Shown here piece by piece: positions 9,284-17,679 of a DNA stretch of 64,000 bases. The position numbers were made by a program, and so were the translations under genes. Below the pieces are notes generated by a model. The model did no database searches, was not told the origin of the DNA, and was given only the letters and a program-made list of their open reading frames with translations. The DNA lies in contig JAEXRL010000009.1 in the NCBI GenBank assembly GCA_023440825.1, positions 347,984 through 411,983 on the forward strand. Reading direction: 5' to 3'. The stretch comes from Pseudomonadota bacterium. Lineage in GTDB: Bacteria > Pseudomonadota > Gammaproteobacteria > Burkholderiales > Burkholderiaceae_B. How positions within the stretch are numbered: position 1 is the first letter of the stretch; every line of letters begins with the position of its first letter.

Positions 9284-12200
9284 TCATGCAAGTGCTTCTG
9301 CTGCGGGCGGCTTAATTTTGTACCAGATCGCATACAGACTGGGTAAAAAGAGCAAGGTCAGTAGCGTTCCCATGGTGGTGCCGCCAATTAAGGTGATGGC
9401 CATAGATCCCCAAAACACAGAAAATGACAGCGGAATAAATGCCAGTACAGCGGCCAAGGCAGTTAAGACGACAGGCCTGGCGCGCTGTACCGTGGCCTCT
9501 AGTACCGCTTCATAAGGGCTGCTACCTGCCTGACGATTCGTTTCTATTTGGCCAATTAAAATGAGTGTGTTGCGCATGAGTATGCCCGCCAAGCCTATCA
9601 GTCCCAGTATGGCCGTAAAGCCAAAGGGTTGCTGAAAAAGCAGCAGGGCGGGAACAGTGCCGATCAAGCCCAAGGGGGCAGTCAGAAAAACCATGCTCAT
9701 GGCGGACAAAGAGCGCACTTGTACGATAATAACTAGCAGCATCAGTACCACCATGATGGGAAATAAGGGCGCCAATGCTTCGTTAGCCTTGTCCGCTTCG
9801 GCGGTAATTCCCCCAAGCTCAAGGCGGTAGCCCTCAGGCAAGCGTGCTATAAGAGGGGCGAACTCCTCCATGAGTTGATGCGCTACTTCAGCCGCTTGCA
9901 CACGGTCGTCGATATCACCGCGTACCACCAGGGTGGGGATGCGATTGCGTCGTTGCAGCAGGGCTGGTTCAGACTCAATGCTTAAGTCGGCGATCTGTGC
10001 CAGAGGCACTTTTTCCCCATGTTTGGTGCTAATGCTGATGCCACTAAGACTGTCTGGGTGTTGGCGGTAGCGTTCCGCACTGCGCACCACTATGGGCATG
10101 TGGCGTATGTCCTCGTAAAACTCGCTAATAATGATGCCTTGACTGTTCAGGGCAAGTTGTTGTGCCAGACTGCTGCGATCTAGACCCAGTGCATCCAGCC
10201 GACTCTGGTCTAGCTTCAAGCGTAATGCGGGCACCTGCTCGCCCCAGTTGGCATTGACTTGGCGCATGTAGGGGTGCTGGCGCATGATTTCCTGTGCCTG
10301 CTTGGAGAGTACCTGCAAGACTTCGGGGTCAGGGCCTTGTAGTAAAAACTCGACTGGATAGTTAGTGGACGGCCCGAATACCAATTGGCTAACGCGCACG
10401 CGTGCCTGAGGCGCAAGGCCATCGGCCACGGCAGTACGGAAATTGTGCAGCAAGGTGTCGCGCTCACGATGTCCAGTAGTCATCACAACAATGCGTGCAA
10501 AAGCGGAATCACGCAGTTCCGGGTTATATGACAAAAAGAAGCGCGGCGCTCCTTGGCCGACATAACTGGTTTGCGATTGGGTTTGAGCTTGCTGGGCCAG
10601 CCAGTCTTCTATCGTTTTGGTGGTGTTCAGCGTGTTGTTCAGACTGGTACCCAGTGGGTGCTGTATTTCTATTAATAGCTCTGGACGGTCTGAGGTGGGA
10701 AAGAACTGCTTTTGTACCCATCCCATGCCCAGCACAGACAGCAATAAGGCACACAGAACGAATACGCTAACCTGATATTTGTGTTGTATAGACCAAGCAA
10801 TAGTGCTTCGTAGCCGTTGGTAGTGAGGGGTCTGGTAAATGGCGTTCGGACCAGCTGGGTGAGGGCGGATATGAGGTAGTAGCTTCACGCCCATGTAAGG
10901 GGTGAAGACGACTGCTACTACCCATGAGGCTAATAGAGCAATAGCCAGTATCCAGAAAATATTGCCCGCGTACTCGCCTGAGGAAGAGCGGGCGAAGCCC
11001 ACCGGTAAAAAGCCGATAACCGTGACTAGCGTCCCCGAAAGCATGGGGGCTGCAGTGTGATTCCAAGCATAAGCTGCCGCCTTGACCCTATCCATGCCCG
11101 ACTCCAGTTTAACGAGCATGATCTCGATCGCAATAATGGCATCATCGACTAGCAGACCTAAGGAAATGATCAGGGCACCTAAGGTAACACGGTCAAAATC
11201 ACGTCCTGTATACAGCATAATAATGAAGACGATGGCTAGAGTAAGGGGGACCGCCGCGGATACGACGATGCCCACACGCCAGCCCATGCTTACCATACTG
11301 ACCAGCATGACCACACCTAGTGCAGCGAAGAATTTCAACATGAATTCGTCTACAGCTTGTTTGATATTGGTGGATTGATCTGTAATGGTGGTAAAGCTAA
11401 AGCCCAGTGGTAGTTCCGCGCTGATAGATTGCTGAGCCTGCTGTAAAGAGTGGCCTAGCTCCAGGCCGTTCCAGCCCGCCTGCATCACCACTTCTAAAAT
11501 GATGGCTGAGTCTTGCTGGTGTCGCATAAGGTGGCTAGGCGGTTCTTCATAGCCCCGTGTGATCTGAGCGATGTCGCCCAGTCGTACACTGTGCTCGCCC
11601 AGATGCAGGGTGATTTGCGCAATGCTCTCGGTGCTTTGTACCGCCCCCTCAAGGCGTATGTCGATGTGCGGGCCTTGCGTTTGCAGTTGGCCCGCAGACT
11701 GGATTTGTGCATTGTTTTGTAGTGTTTCTAAAAGCGTGTTCAGATCCAGGCCTAAAGCATGCACGCGCTCTTCATCGAGATTGATATAAATGCGTTCAGC
11801 CTGTTCACCTAGAATATTCACCTTTTGTACGCCGGGCACATGCAGTAACTCCGAGCGTATACGCTCTGCGTGGCGACTGAGTAATCGGGCTGGGTAATTG
11901 GGCGCTTGTAGCGCATAGAGGCTAAAGGCGACATCCGAATATTCATCGTTGATGAATGGGCCTTGTACCCCTTGCGGTAAAAAGGGGCGTTCATCCTGTA
12001 GTTTTTTACGTAATTGGTAAAACTGCTCCTGCAATTGAGAAGGTGGCATGGAGTCTTTCAAGAGCACCACCATCAGATTCAAATCAGCATAGCTGAAGCT
12101 GTCCACATGATCTAGCCATTGCAGTTCCTGAATGCGTTTTTCTAGGGGCTCGGCCACCAGGTTTTGCATTTCTTCGGCGGTGGCTCCCGGCCATTGAGTG

Positions 12201-12352
12201 GTGACAGTCAGCACTTTAACCGTGAAGGCGGGATCCTCTGCTCGCCCTAATTGAAAAAAGGCATACATACCGGATAGGCTGATCGCGATGATTAAAAACA
12301 GCGTTACCGCGCGCTCACGTACAGCCAGAGCAGATAAATTTGGTATCTTCAT
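9284..12352 (-). CDS. RND efflux transporter, inner-membrane pump (AcrB/HAE1 superfamily)
   Basis: This 1022-residue proton-driven exporter has the RND layout: TM1 at residues 15-35, a large periplasmic loop, TM2-6 around 330-490, a second loop, and TM7-12 near 830-1010. The TM4 proton-relay region reads GLLVDDAIIAIEIM with the paired aspartates. The start overlaps the stop of the membrane-fusion gene by four bases. It is the third gene of tetR - fusion protein - pump. No outer-membrane factor is encoded here, so it probably shares a TolC-like protein encoded elsewhere. The drug or solvent range is unknown. Confidence 0.95.
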   Translation of the reverse strand: MKIPNLSALAVRERAVTLFLIIAISLSGMYAFFQLGRAEDPAFTVKVLTVTTQWPGATAEEMQNLVAEPLEKRIQELQWLDHVDSFSYADLNLMVVLLKDSMPPSQLQEQFYQLRKKLQDERPFLPQGVQGPFINDEYSDVAFSLYALQAPNYPARLLSRHAERIRSELLHVPGVQKVNILGEQAERIYINLDEERVHALGLDLNTLLETLQNNAQIQSAGQLQTQGPHIDIRLEGAVQSTESIAQITLHLGEHSVRLGDIAQITRGYEEPPSHLMRHQQDSAIILEVVMQAGWNGLELGHSLQQAQQSISAELPLGFSFTTITDQSTNIKQAVDEFMLKFFAALGVVMLVSMVSMGWRVGIVVSAAVPLTLAIVFIIMLYTGRDFDRVTLGALIISLGLLVDDAIIAIEIMLVKLESGMDRVKAAAYAWNHTAAPMLSGTLVTVIGFLPVGFARSSSGEYAGNIFWILAIALLASWVVAVVFTPYMGVKLLPHIRPHPAGPNAIYQTPHYQRLRSTIAWSIQHKYQVSVFVLCALLLSVLGMGWVQKQFFPTSDRPELLIEIQHPLGTSLNNTLNTTKTIEDWLAQQAQTQSQTSYVGQGAPRFFLSYNPELRDSAFARIVVMTTGHRERDTLLHNFRTAVADGLAPQARVRVSQLVFGPSTNYPVEFLLQGPDPEVLQVLSKQAQEIMRQHPYMRQVNANWGEQVPALRLKLDQSRLDALGLDRSSLAQQLALNSQGIIISEFYEDIRHMPIVVRSAERYRQHPDSLSGISISTKHGEKVPLAQIADLSIESEPALLQRRNRIPTLVVRGDIDDRVQAAEVAHQLMEEFAPLIARLPEGYRLELGGITAEADKANEALAPLFPIMVVLMLLVIIVQVRSLSAMSMVFLTAPLGLIGTVPALLLFQQPFGFTAILGLIGLAGILMRNTLILIGQIETNRQAGSSPYEAVLEATVQRARPVVLTALAAVLAFIPLSFSVFWGSMAITLIGGTTMGTLLTLLFLPSLYAIWYKIKPPAAEALA

Positions 12353-13434
12353 GGTCTAGCTGCCCGCTCAGGTAAGGGGCGCACCGGCTGCCCCTCATGC
12401 AGCAGTGCAGCACCCACTGCGACCACCTGTGTCTGAGGGGCAGGACCTTGACTAAGGTAAGCATACTCCGCATCCAGTCTGTCGACGGAGACGGCTTCAA
12501 AGCGTACGAGCTGATTGGAGTCCAGTAACCAGACGCCTGGGCCTGTGCCCGGATCATAGAGCGCGGTAATGGGCACGCGTACTAAAGTAGTGGGGCTCGT
12601 GGTGGGCAGGTTTAGCCACAAACTTGTTCCTAAGCGTAGAGGCTCGTGTACCTCGCCCAAAGAGAAACGGGCTTTATACGTGCGGGTGTACGGGTCTGCC
12701 TGCTGTGCCAGTTCGCTCAGGGTGGCCGAGTACCGATTCTGCTTTGCATCATAGGCCACAGCCCGTGTGCCTAAAGGAAGATTCATGCTTTCGGGTAAGC
12801 TGAGCTCCAGCTCACGTGGGCCATCCTCTGCCAGCATGGCGACGGTTTGACCTGTCGCCACGACCTGTCCTTGGTCTGCCTGAATATCACTGATGATGCC
12901 GTCCGCATGTGCATACAGTACCGTATAGCCGCTAGCGTGCTGAGCCAGTTGTTGTTGTGCCTGGGCGGCACGCAGATTGGCCGCCGCACTTTGTGCTGCC
13001 TGCAAACTGTACTCATAGGCCTGGCGTGATACAGCCCCTTCTTTTACCAGCAATTGCTGTCGTTTGAGCTCAGCCTGAGCCTGTGAATACTGAGCTTGCG
13101 CCGCCTGTACGGCAGCGTCTTGAGCGCGCTTTTGTTGCTCGGCATCTTTGGGATCCAGCCGCATTAAGACTTGCCCCTGTTTAACCTGCTCTCCATTTTG
13201 TACTAGACGTTCCAAAACCTTGCCGCTGGTTTGAAAGCTCAGCGGACTACTGGCCTTTGCCTGTACCAGACCTAGCAGGCGCTCAGTATGTGCTTGAGCC
13301 GTTTGTACGGTAGTGACTAAAACGCTGGCAGCTTGTGAGCGGGGGTCCGTGTCGGCCGTAGACCTTGAGCAAGCGAGCAAAAGACTACTACTGAGTAGCA
13401 ATATGAGTGCGGTAAAAGAAGGTTTGACAGGCAT
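12349..13434 (-). CDS. RND efflux membrane-fusion (periplasmic adaptor) lipoprotein
   Basis: A 361-residue adaptor linking the RND pump to an outer-membrane channel. The signal sequence ends in a lipobox LLLAC with the lipidated cysteine at residue 22. Then come the barrel-sandwich half (VQNGEQVKQGQVLMRLD), a coiled-coil hairpin of Ala/Gln-rich helices around residues 105-170, and the second lipoyl half (ADGIISDIQADQGQVVATGQ). The gene is translationally coupled to the pump and lies 48 bases after tetR, with an operator-like repeat in that gap. Confidence 0.94.
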   Translation of the reverse strand: MPVKPSFTALILLLSSSLLLACSRSTADTDPRSQAASVLVTTVQTAQAHTERLLGLVQAKASSPLSFQTSGKVLERLVQNGEQVKQGQVLMRLDPKDAEQQKRAQDAAVQAAQAQYSQAQAELKRQQLLVKEGAVSRQAYEYSLQAAQSAAANLRAAQAQQQLAQHASGYTVLYAHADGIISDIQADQGQVVATGQTVAMLAEDGPRELELSLPESMNLPLGTRAVAYDAKQNRYSATLSELAQQADPYTRTYKARFSLGEVHEPLRLGTSLWLNLPTTSPTTLVRVPITALYDPGTGPGVWLLDSNQLVRFEAVSVDRLDAEYAYLSQGPAPQTQVVAVGAALLHEGQPVRPLPERAARP

Positions 13435-13447
13435 AGTGCTCGCTCTG

Positions 13448-13475
13448 TAGTTACGGTTATTTAAAAGGGTAACGT
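13448..13475. promoter_or_regulatory. Operator-like repeat, copy 2 (between tetR and fusion gene)
   Basis: This 28-base element runs TAGTTACGG...TAAAAG...TAACGT and matches 21 of 28 positions with the copy upstream of tetR at 14113-14140. It contains a GTTAC/GTAAC inverted pair. The position just before the fusion-protein gene suggests a second TetR binding site or promoter. Confidence 0.5.
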
Positions 13476-13482
13476 TTTGGGC

Positions 13483-14100
13483 TTATGGCATCAGGCTACG
13501 CAATATAAGTTGAGTGGCCAGCACTTGATTGCGTTGTGACTCTTCGGCGCTTTGCAATTCAAGCAGTGCGGGGTGCAGACTAGCGCTAAGGGCCACCATG
13601 GCACCCAATGCGACCTCGTCTATGGGGCTGCGACGTTCAAACTCACCGCTTTCTCGCCCTGATGCGATAAGTTCAGTCAGTAAGCGTTCCAGTTCTTGCT
13701 CATATTTCAGTACGGCAGGCCATTGTTGAGATATCGCCTCCAGTACCACTTCCTGCATGCGGCCTTCGTTCAGAAATAGGTCAATGCTCAGGTTTAGCGC
13801 GCTCTGTGTAAAGTGTCGCAAGCGTGCGATGGCGCTGCCCGGACCGCGTACAATGACTTCTAGCTGTGTGACAATATTGTCTAGCACTGAATGGCAGATA
13901 GCCTGACCTATGCCTTGTTTGGAATCAAAAAAACGATATAGGTAGGCGCTGGAAACACCGATGTGTCTGGCCAGACTCGCCACGGATGTTTTGCGGTAAC
14001 CATATAGGCGAAAGTGGGCGTTGGCCTGCTCGATAATTTGCTGGCGCCTGTGGTGCTCACTAGGCCCGCGTTGACCGGCTGGGGACTGAGGGATAGGCAT
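13483..14100 (-). CDS. TetR-family transcriptional regulator of the RND efflux operon
   Basis: This 205-residue repressor has an N-terminal helix-turn-helix (residues about 20-65, with TSVASLARHIGVSSAYLYRFF) and a ligand-binding C-terminal domain. It is the first gene before the fusion protein and pump on the same strand, an arrangement in which such regulators normally repress their own operon until an effluxed compound binds. Two copies of one 28-base element, upstream of this gene and upstream of the next, are the likely binding sites. No strong Shine-Dalgarno precedes the ATG. Confidence 0.92.
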   Translation of the reverse strand: MPIPQSPAGQRGPSEHHRRQQIIEQANAHFRLYGYRKTSVASLARHIGVSSAYLYRFFDSKQGIGQAICHSVLDNIVTQLEVIVRGPGSAIARLRHFTQSALNLSIDLFLNEGRMQEVVLEAISQQWPAVLKYEQELERLLTELIASGRESGEFERRSPIDEVALGAMVALSASLHPALLELQSAEESQRNQVLATQLILRSLMP

Positions 14101-14112
14101 GCCAATATGTTT

Positions 14113-14140
14113 TAGTTACGGAATACTAAAAGAATAACGT
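14113..14140. promoter_or_regulatory. Operator-like repeat, copy 1 (upstream of tetR)
   Basis: This 28-base element begins 12 bases upstream of the tetR start and is nearly repeated at 13448-13475. It overlaps a TTTTAGT-N8-ACTAAAA inverted repeat at 14110-14131, a typical TetR operator geometry. Confidence 0.5.
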
Positions 14141-14271
14141 AAATAGCGAAATACGACTAGACAAACCATAAGTAGCCTTAGGGAATTATCCAGTAAGTGG
14201 GGTGTGGGGGCAGTAGTGGCTAGCCTAGATTCGCAGGTAGCAGTATGGCGAGGCCACAAGATAGAAGATAT

Positions 14272-14310
14272 AAAACAAAAAAGGCTTGCGGCAATATGCG
14301 GCAAACCTTT
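14272..14310 (-). terminator. Intrinsic terminator after tRNA-Pro
   Basis: On the minus strand AAAGGTTTGC and GCAAGCCTTT form a ten-pair stem (one G-U) around an 11-base loop, followed by TTTTTTGTTTT. It lies just beyond the 3' CCA of tRNA-Pro. Confidence 0.8.
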
Positions 14311-14317
14311 AGTGTGA

Positions 14318-14394
<77 letters not shown>

Positions 14395-14409
14395 ACTGCA
14401 AAGATAGCT

Positions 14410-14438
14410 ACTATAGCAAATACTATTTATTTTGACAA
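14410..14438 (-). promoter_or_regulatory. Sigma-70 promoter of tRNA-Pro
   Basis: On the minus strand TTGTCA is followed after exactly 17 bases by TATAGT, which also has an extended TGC element. The -10 box ends 15 bases before the tRNA 5' end. Confidence 0.75.
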
Positions 14439-14443
14439 GATCT

Positions 14444-16363
14444 TTAGCTTTTTGGGCGTAGGCTGGTCGTCGTTTGCAGGTGCGGTAAGGTATACGCTTT
14501 TTCGTGGTACGCCCAGGTAGGCCACAGTACATGTGCTAGTGCCTCAGCGTTAAGCGCGGGGTCTAGTGTGCCACGCACATAGCTGTTGGGGGCTTGGTAG
14601 GTGTACTGTTCAGCCTCATGATGAGGGGTTAAGACTATCAGTTGGTCGCCCTTTAAGTAACCATAGTTATCGTTGTATTGCATCATGGCGCGACCCGTAT
14701 GCGTGGCGCTACATGGCAGGCAAAGATCTTTGCCTATCATGGGGTGCTCACTGCTTATTCCTATCAGCGATAATAGTGTAGGAGGTAGGTCAATTTGGCT
14801 GATGAGGCGATCGTCTTGACGTGGCTCAACCCCGGCGCCCAGTATTAGAGCGGGAATATGGAAGTGGCGTACTGGTACAAGGCTAGCACCGCCTACCCGT
14901 GAGTCGTGATCCGCCACCACTAAAAAGACCGTATTTTCCCAATACTTCGCTGCTTGTGCCTTACGGAAAAAGTCGCCAATGGCCCAGTCGGCATAGCGTA
15001 CAGTATTTTGCACGGTAGCTGGATCACCCTCAACGTCTATGCGACCTGCCGGATACTCCCAGGGCGAATGATTGCTGACAGAAAAGGCCAGAGTTAGTGT
15101 GGCCTGGTCTTGGTCTTGTTCTAGTAGCTGGTGCAGCTTGTTGAACATGTCCTCGTCGCTGGCTCCCCAAGTGCCGACAAAAGCGGGGTTCTCAAAACTG
15201 GATTGTTCATGCAGTTCGTCAAAACCATTGCCAAGAAAAAAGCTTTTCATATTATCGAAGTGCGCTTCACCACCATAAATAAAGCGTGAACGATAATTGT
15301 GCTGCTTCAGTAATTGAGCCAATGTGAAAAACTGACTTTGAGAGCCTGGCAGACGTACTACGGCATCGGCCAAGGTGGGTGGAAAGCCGGCGGTCACCGC
15401 TTCTAGGCCTCGAACGGAGCGCGTGCCCGTTGCATAAGCCTGACGAAAATGCCAGCCTTGCTCACTAAGCTTGTCGAGCTCGGGTGTTAGTCCTGCTCCG
15501 CCTAATGCGCCTACGTATTGCGCACCTAGGCTTTCTTGCACAATAAGCACTAGATTTAACGGACGAGAAGGATGTTTTTGAGCGCTTTGCTGATGCAGGG
15601 TAGGAATGCTGTCGGGTCCAGAAGGAATATCGGCGCAGGCATTAATAATTCCTTGCATGGTAGCGGTAGGCATTTTTCCATATACATCCTCGGCCGAGCG
15701 CTCGTTTTTCATGCTGTAGATGGCATACACGACACTGTATAAAGAGTTCAAAGGCAGGGTGTTGACCATGCTGTCGCCTGACCAGGCTACCGTGGACGGG
15801 TTAATGGGGCGGTGCGCAAGCGTGCCCCGTATGGCTAAGGTGCACAGTGCTGCCGCCACAAGCATCCAGACAGGGCGCCACCATAAGCCCATGCTGCTAT
15901 CAGGGCTTAGTGAACTAAAGGCAGTCCAACTGGCCCAGACCAGACCGAGCAGCACGAGTATGGCGATGGCAATCATGAGCTTATAGCCTTTCCAAAGCAT
16001 ACCCATGACTTCCTGAGGGTGCTTAAGGTAATCCACATATAGGCGATTTGGCCGGGTGTCGTATTCAATAATGAACTGCGGCGTAGAGACCTCAAGCAGC
16101 ACCAATAAAAACCAGGCAAAGGTAAACCAGACTGCCGTCAGCGTTTGCGCTAAGGGCCAGTGACCTATCCAGGGAGCTAGTAAGGCGACGGGTGCAACGA
16201 TGGCGGCGATCATCAGTAAATCGATACGCAGGCCGCCTAGCAATACGGGCTTAAGTCCTCCAGCTTGACGCACGCGTGGCCATTGCCACAGGGAAAAAGC
16301 GAGACGAAAGACCGTGAGTAGCCCTAGTGCTGCTGGTATGAATGTATAAATTAAGGTGCGCAT
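14444..16363 (-). CDS. LTA synthase family sulfatase / phosphoglycerol or phosphoethanolamine transferase
   Basis: This 639-residue inner-membrane enzyme has about five N-terminal membrane segments (residues 1-190) and a periplasmic alkaline-phosphatase-fold domain. Metal and active-site motifs of the LtaS/OpgB group are visible: QESLGAQYVG, GTRSVRGLEAVTAGFPPT with the presumed nucleophilic threonine, and VVADHDSRVGG. Gram-negative relatives transfer phosphoglycerol or phosphoethanolamine to periplasmic glucans or surface glycolipids, not to teichoic acid. The acceptor is not known here. No clear Shine-Dalgarno is seen, so the start could shift. It is divergent from the binding-protein gene at 16468. 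Confidence 0.88.
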   Translation of the reverse strand: MRTLIYTFIPAALGLLTVFRLAFSLWQWPRVRQAGGLKPVLLGGLRIDLLMIAAIVAPVALLAPWIGHWPLAQTLTAVWFTFAWFLLVLLEVSTPQFIIEYDTRPNRLYVDYLKHPQEVMGMLWKGYKLMIAIAILVLLGLVWASWTAFSSLSPDSSMGLWWRPVWMLVAAALCTLAIRGTLAHRPINPSTVAWSGDSMVNTLPLNSLYSVVYAIYSMKNERSAEDVYGKMPTATMQGIINACADIPSGPDSIPTLHQQSAQKHPSRPLNLVLIVQESLGAQYVGALGGAGLTPELDKLSEQGWHFRQAYATGTRSVRGLEAVTAGFPPTLADAVVRLPGSQSQFFTLAQLLKQHNYRSRFIYGGEAHFDNMKSFFLGNGFDELHEQSSFENPAFVGTWGASDEDMFNKLHQLLEQDQDQATLTLAFSVSNHSPWEYPAGRIDVEGDPATVQNTVRYADWAIGDFFRKAQAAKYWENTVFLVVADHDSRVGGASLVPVRHFHIPALILGAGVEPRQDDRLISQIDLPPTLLSLIGISSEHPMIGKDLCLPCSATHTGRAMMQYNDNYGYLKGDQLIVLTPHHEAEQYTYQAPNSYVRGTLDPALNAEALAHVLWPTWAYHEKAYTLPHLQTTTSLRPKS

Positions 16364-16412
16364 GGCAGAAGATATGTTCTAAAAGCCTAAGCAAAGAATT
16401 GGGTTTTGGAAT

Positions 16413-16435
16413 AATATACTCATACGGAGTATATT
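16413..16435. promoter_or_regulatory. Perfect 9-bp palindrome in divergent promoter region
   Basis: AATATACTC-ATACG-GAGTATATT lies between the two divergent genes, 33 bases upstream of the binding-protein start and 50 bases upstream of the LtaS-family start. It has the form of a dimeric repressor operator; no regulator gene adjoins it. Confidence 0.5.
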
Positions 16436-16467
16436 GCTTGTCGCTATTATTTTTTAGGGCCATCCCA

Positions 16468-17661
16468 ATGTTACGTGTGCAAAGATTGTATGCCAGTTTT
16501 TCCTTTTTATTTATCTTGCTGGGAAGTGGTGCATTGTGGGCGGACACCAGCACGCCGATAAAAATCGGCGAGTTAAATAGTTACAAGGCTCAGCCAGCCT
16601 TTTTAGCGCCCTATCGCAAGGCGATGGATTTGGCCGTAGAGCAGATTAATGCCTCAGGCGGCGTTCTGGGCAGGCCACTGCAACTGATTGTGCGCGATGA
16701 TAACGGTAACCCAGGTGATGCGGTGCTGGTCGCCGAGGAACTGTGGACGCGCGAGCAGGTCGATGTGCTGACAGGCACGTTTCTTTCTCATATAGGTCTG
16801 GCCGTTGCCGATCTGGCTGCGCATAAAAAACGTTTCTTCTTGGCCAGTGAGCCATTAAGCAATAAGTTGGTGTGGGAAGAGGCCAATCCTTACACCTTCC
16901 GGCTTCGCACTTCTACCTATATGCAAGTAGCGATGCTCATTCCCGAGGCGGTGAAGCTGAATAAACAGCGCTGGGCCATTGTGTATCCTAATTACGAGTA
17001 TGGTCAGTCCGCGGTAAGCACCTTTAAAACCATGCTCAAGCAGGCCCAGCCGGATGTTGAGTTTGTGGTTGAACAGGCTACTCCGCTGGGTAAGATCGAT
17101 GCGGGTAGCGTCGTACACGCTTTGGCTGAAGCCAAACCTGAGGCGATGTTTAATGTCTTGTTTGCCACCGACTTATCGCGTTTTGTTAGGGCCGGTAATC
17201 AGCGTCGATTCTTTGATGGGCTGCCTGTAGTCAGTATGCTTACGGGAGAGCCTGAGTATCTGGACCCCATACAAAAGGAAGCGCCTCAAGACTGGATCGT
17301 CACGGGATATCCTTGGTATGCGATAGACACCCCTGAACACCAGGCTTTTTTACAGGCCTATCAGCAAAAATACAAAGAGCATCCCCGTTTGGGCTCCATC
17401 ATAGGGTATGCCACGATCCAGTCTTTAGCGGCAGGCATAGAAAAAGCGGGCAGCACAGACGATGCAGCCCTGATTGCCGCCTTTAAGGGTCTGGAGTTAA
17501 GTACCCCCTTCGGTCCCATTCAGTATCGAGCCTTAGATCACCAATCTACCATGGGAGCGTATGTCGGCCGCTTGCAAGACGGCAAAATGATCGACATACG
17601 CTATGTGGACGGAGCCGATGTGCAACCTAGTGATGAACAGGTGCGCGAGTGGCGTAAGTAA
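16468..17661 (+). CDS. ABC transporter substrate-binding protein, periplasmic type 1 fold (amide/branched-chain amino acid type)
   Basis: A 397-residue periplasmic binding protein. The ATG at 16468 starts a signal peptide (MLRVQRLYASFSFLFILLG..., cleaved after ALWA) and is preceded by TTTTTAGGGC. The mature protein begins KIGELNSYKAQPAFLAPYRKAMDLA and contains GGVLGRPLQLIVRDD, typical of Leu/Ile/Val- and amide-binding receptors. No permease or ATPase gene is adjacent, so it is an orphan receptor here. It faces the LTA-synthase-family gene across a palindrome-containing promoter region and converges on the oxygenase gene. Confidence 0.9.
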   Translation: MLRVQRLYASFSFLFILLGSGALWADTSTPIKIGELNSYKAQPAFLAPYRKAMDLAVEQINASGGVLGRPLQLIVRDDNGNPGDAVLVAEELWTREQVDVLTGTFLSHIGLAVADLAAHKKRFFLASEPLSNKLVWEEANPYTFRLRTSTYMQVAMLIPEAVKLNKQRWAIVYPNYEYGQSAVSTFKTMLKQAQPDVEFVVEQATPLGKIDAGSVVHALAEAKPEAMFNVLFATDLSRFVRAGNQRRFFDGLPVVSMLTGEPEYLDPIQKEAPQDWIVTGYPWYAIDTPEHQAFLQAYQQKYKEHPRLGSIIGYATIQSLAAGIEKAGSTDDAALIAAFKGLELSTPFGPIQYRALDHQSTMGAYVGRLQDGKMIDIRYVDGADVQPSDEQVREWRK

Positions 17662-17679
17662 AGATGCTCTCTGGGCGAC

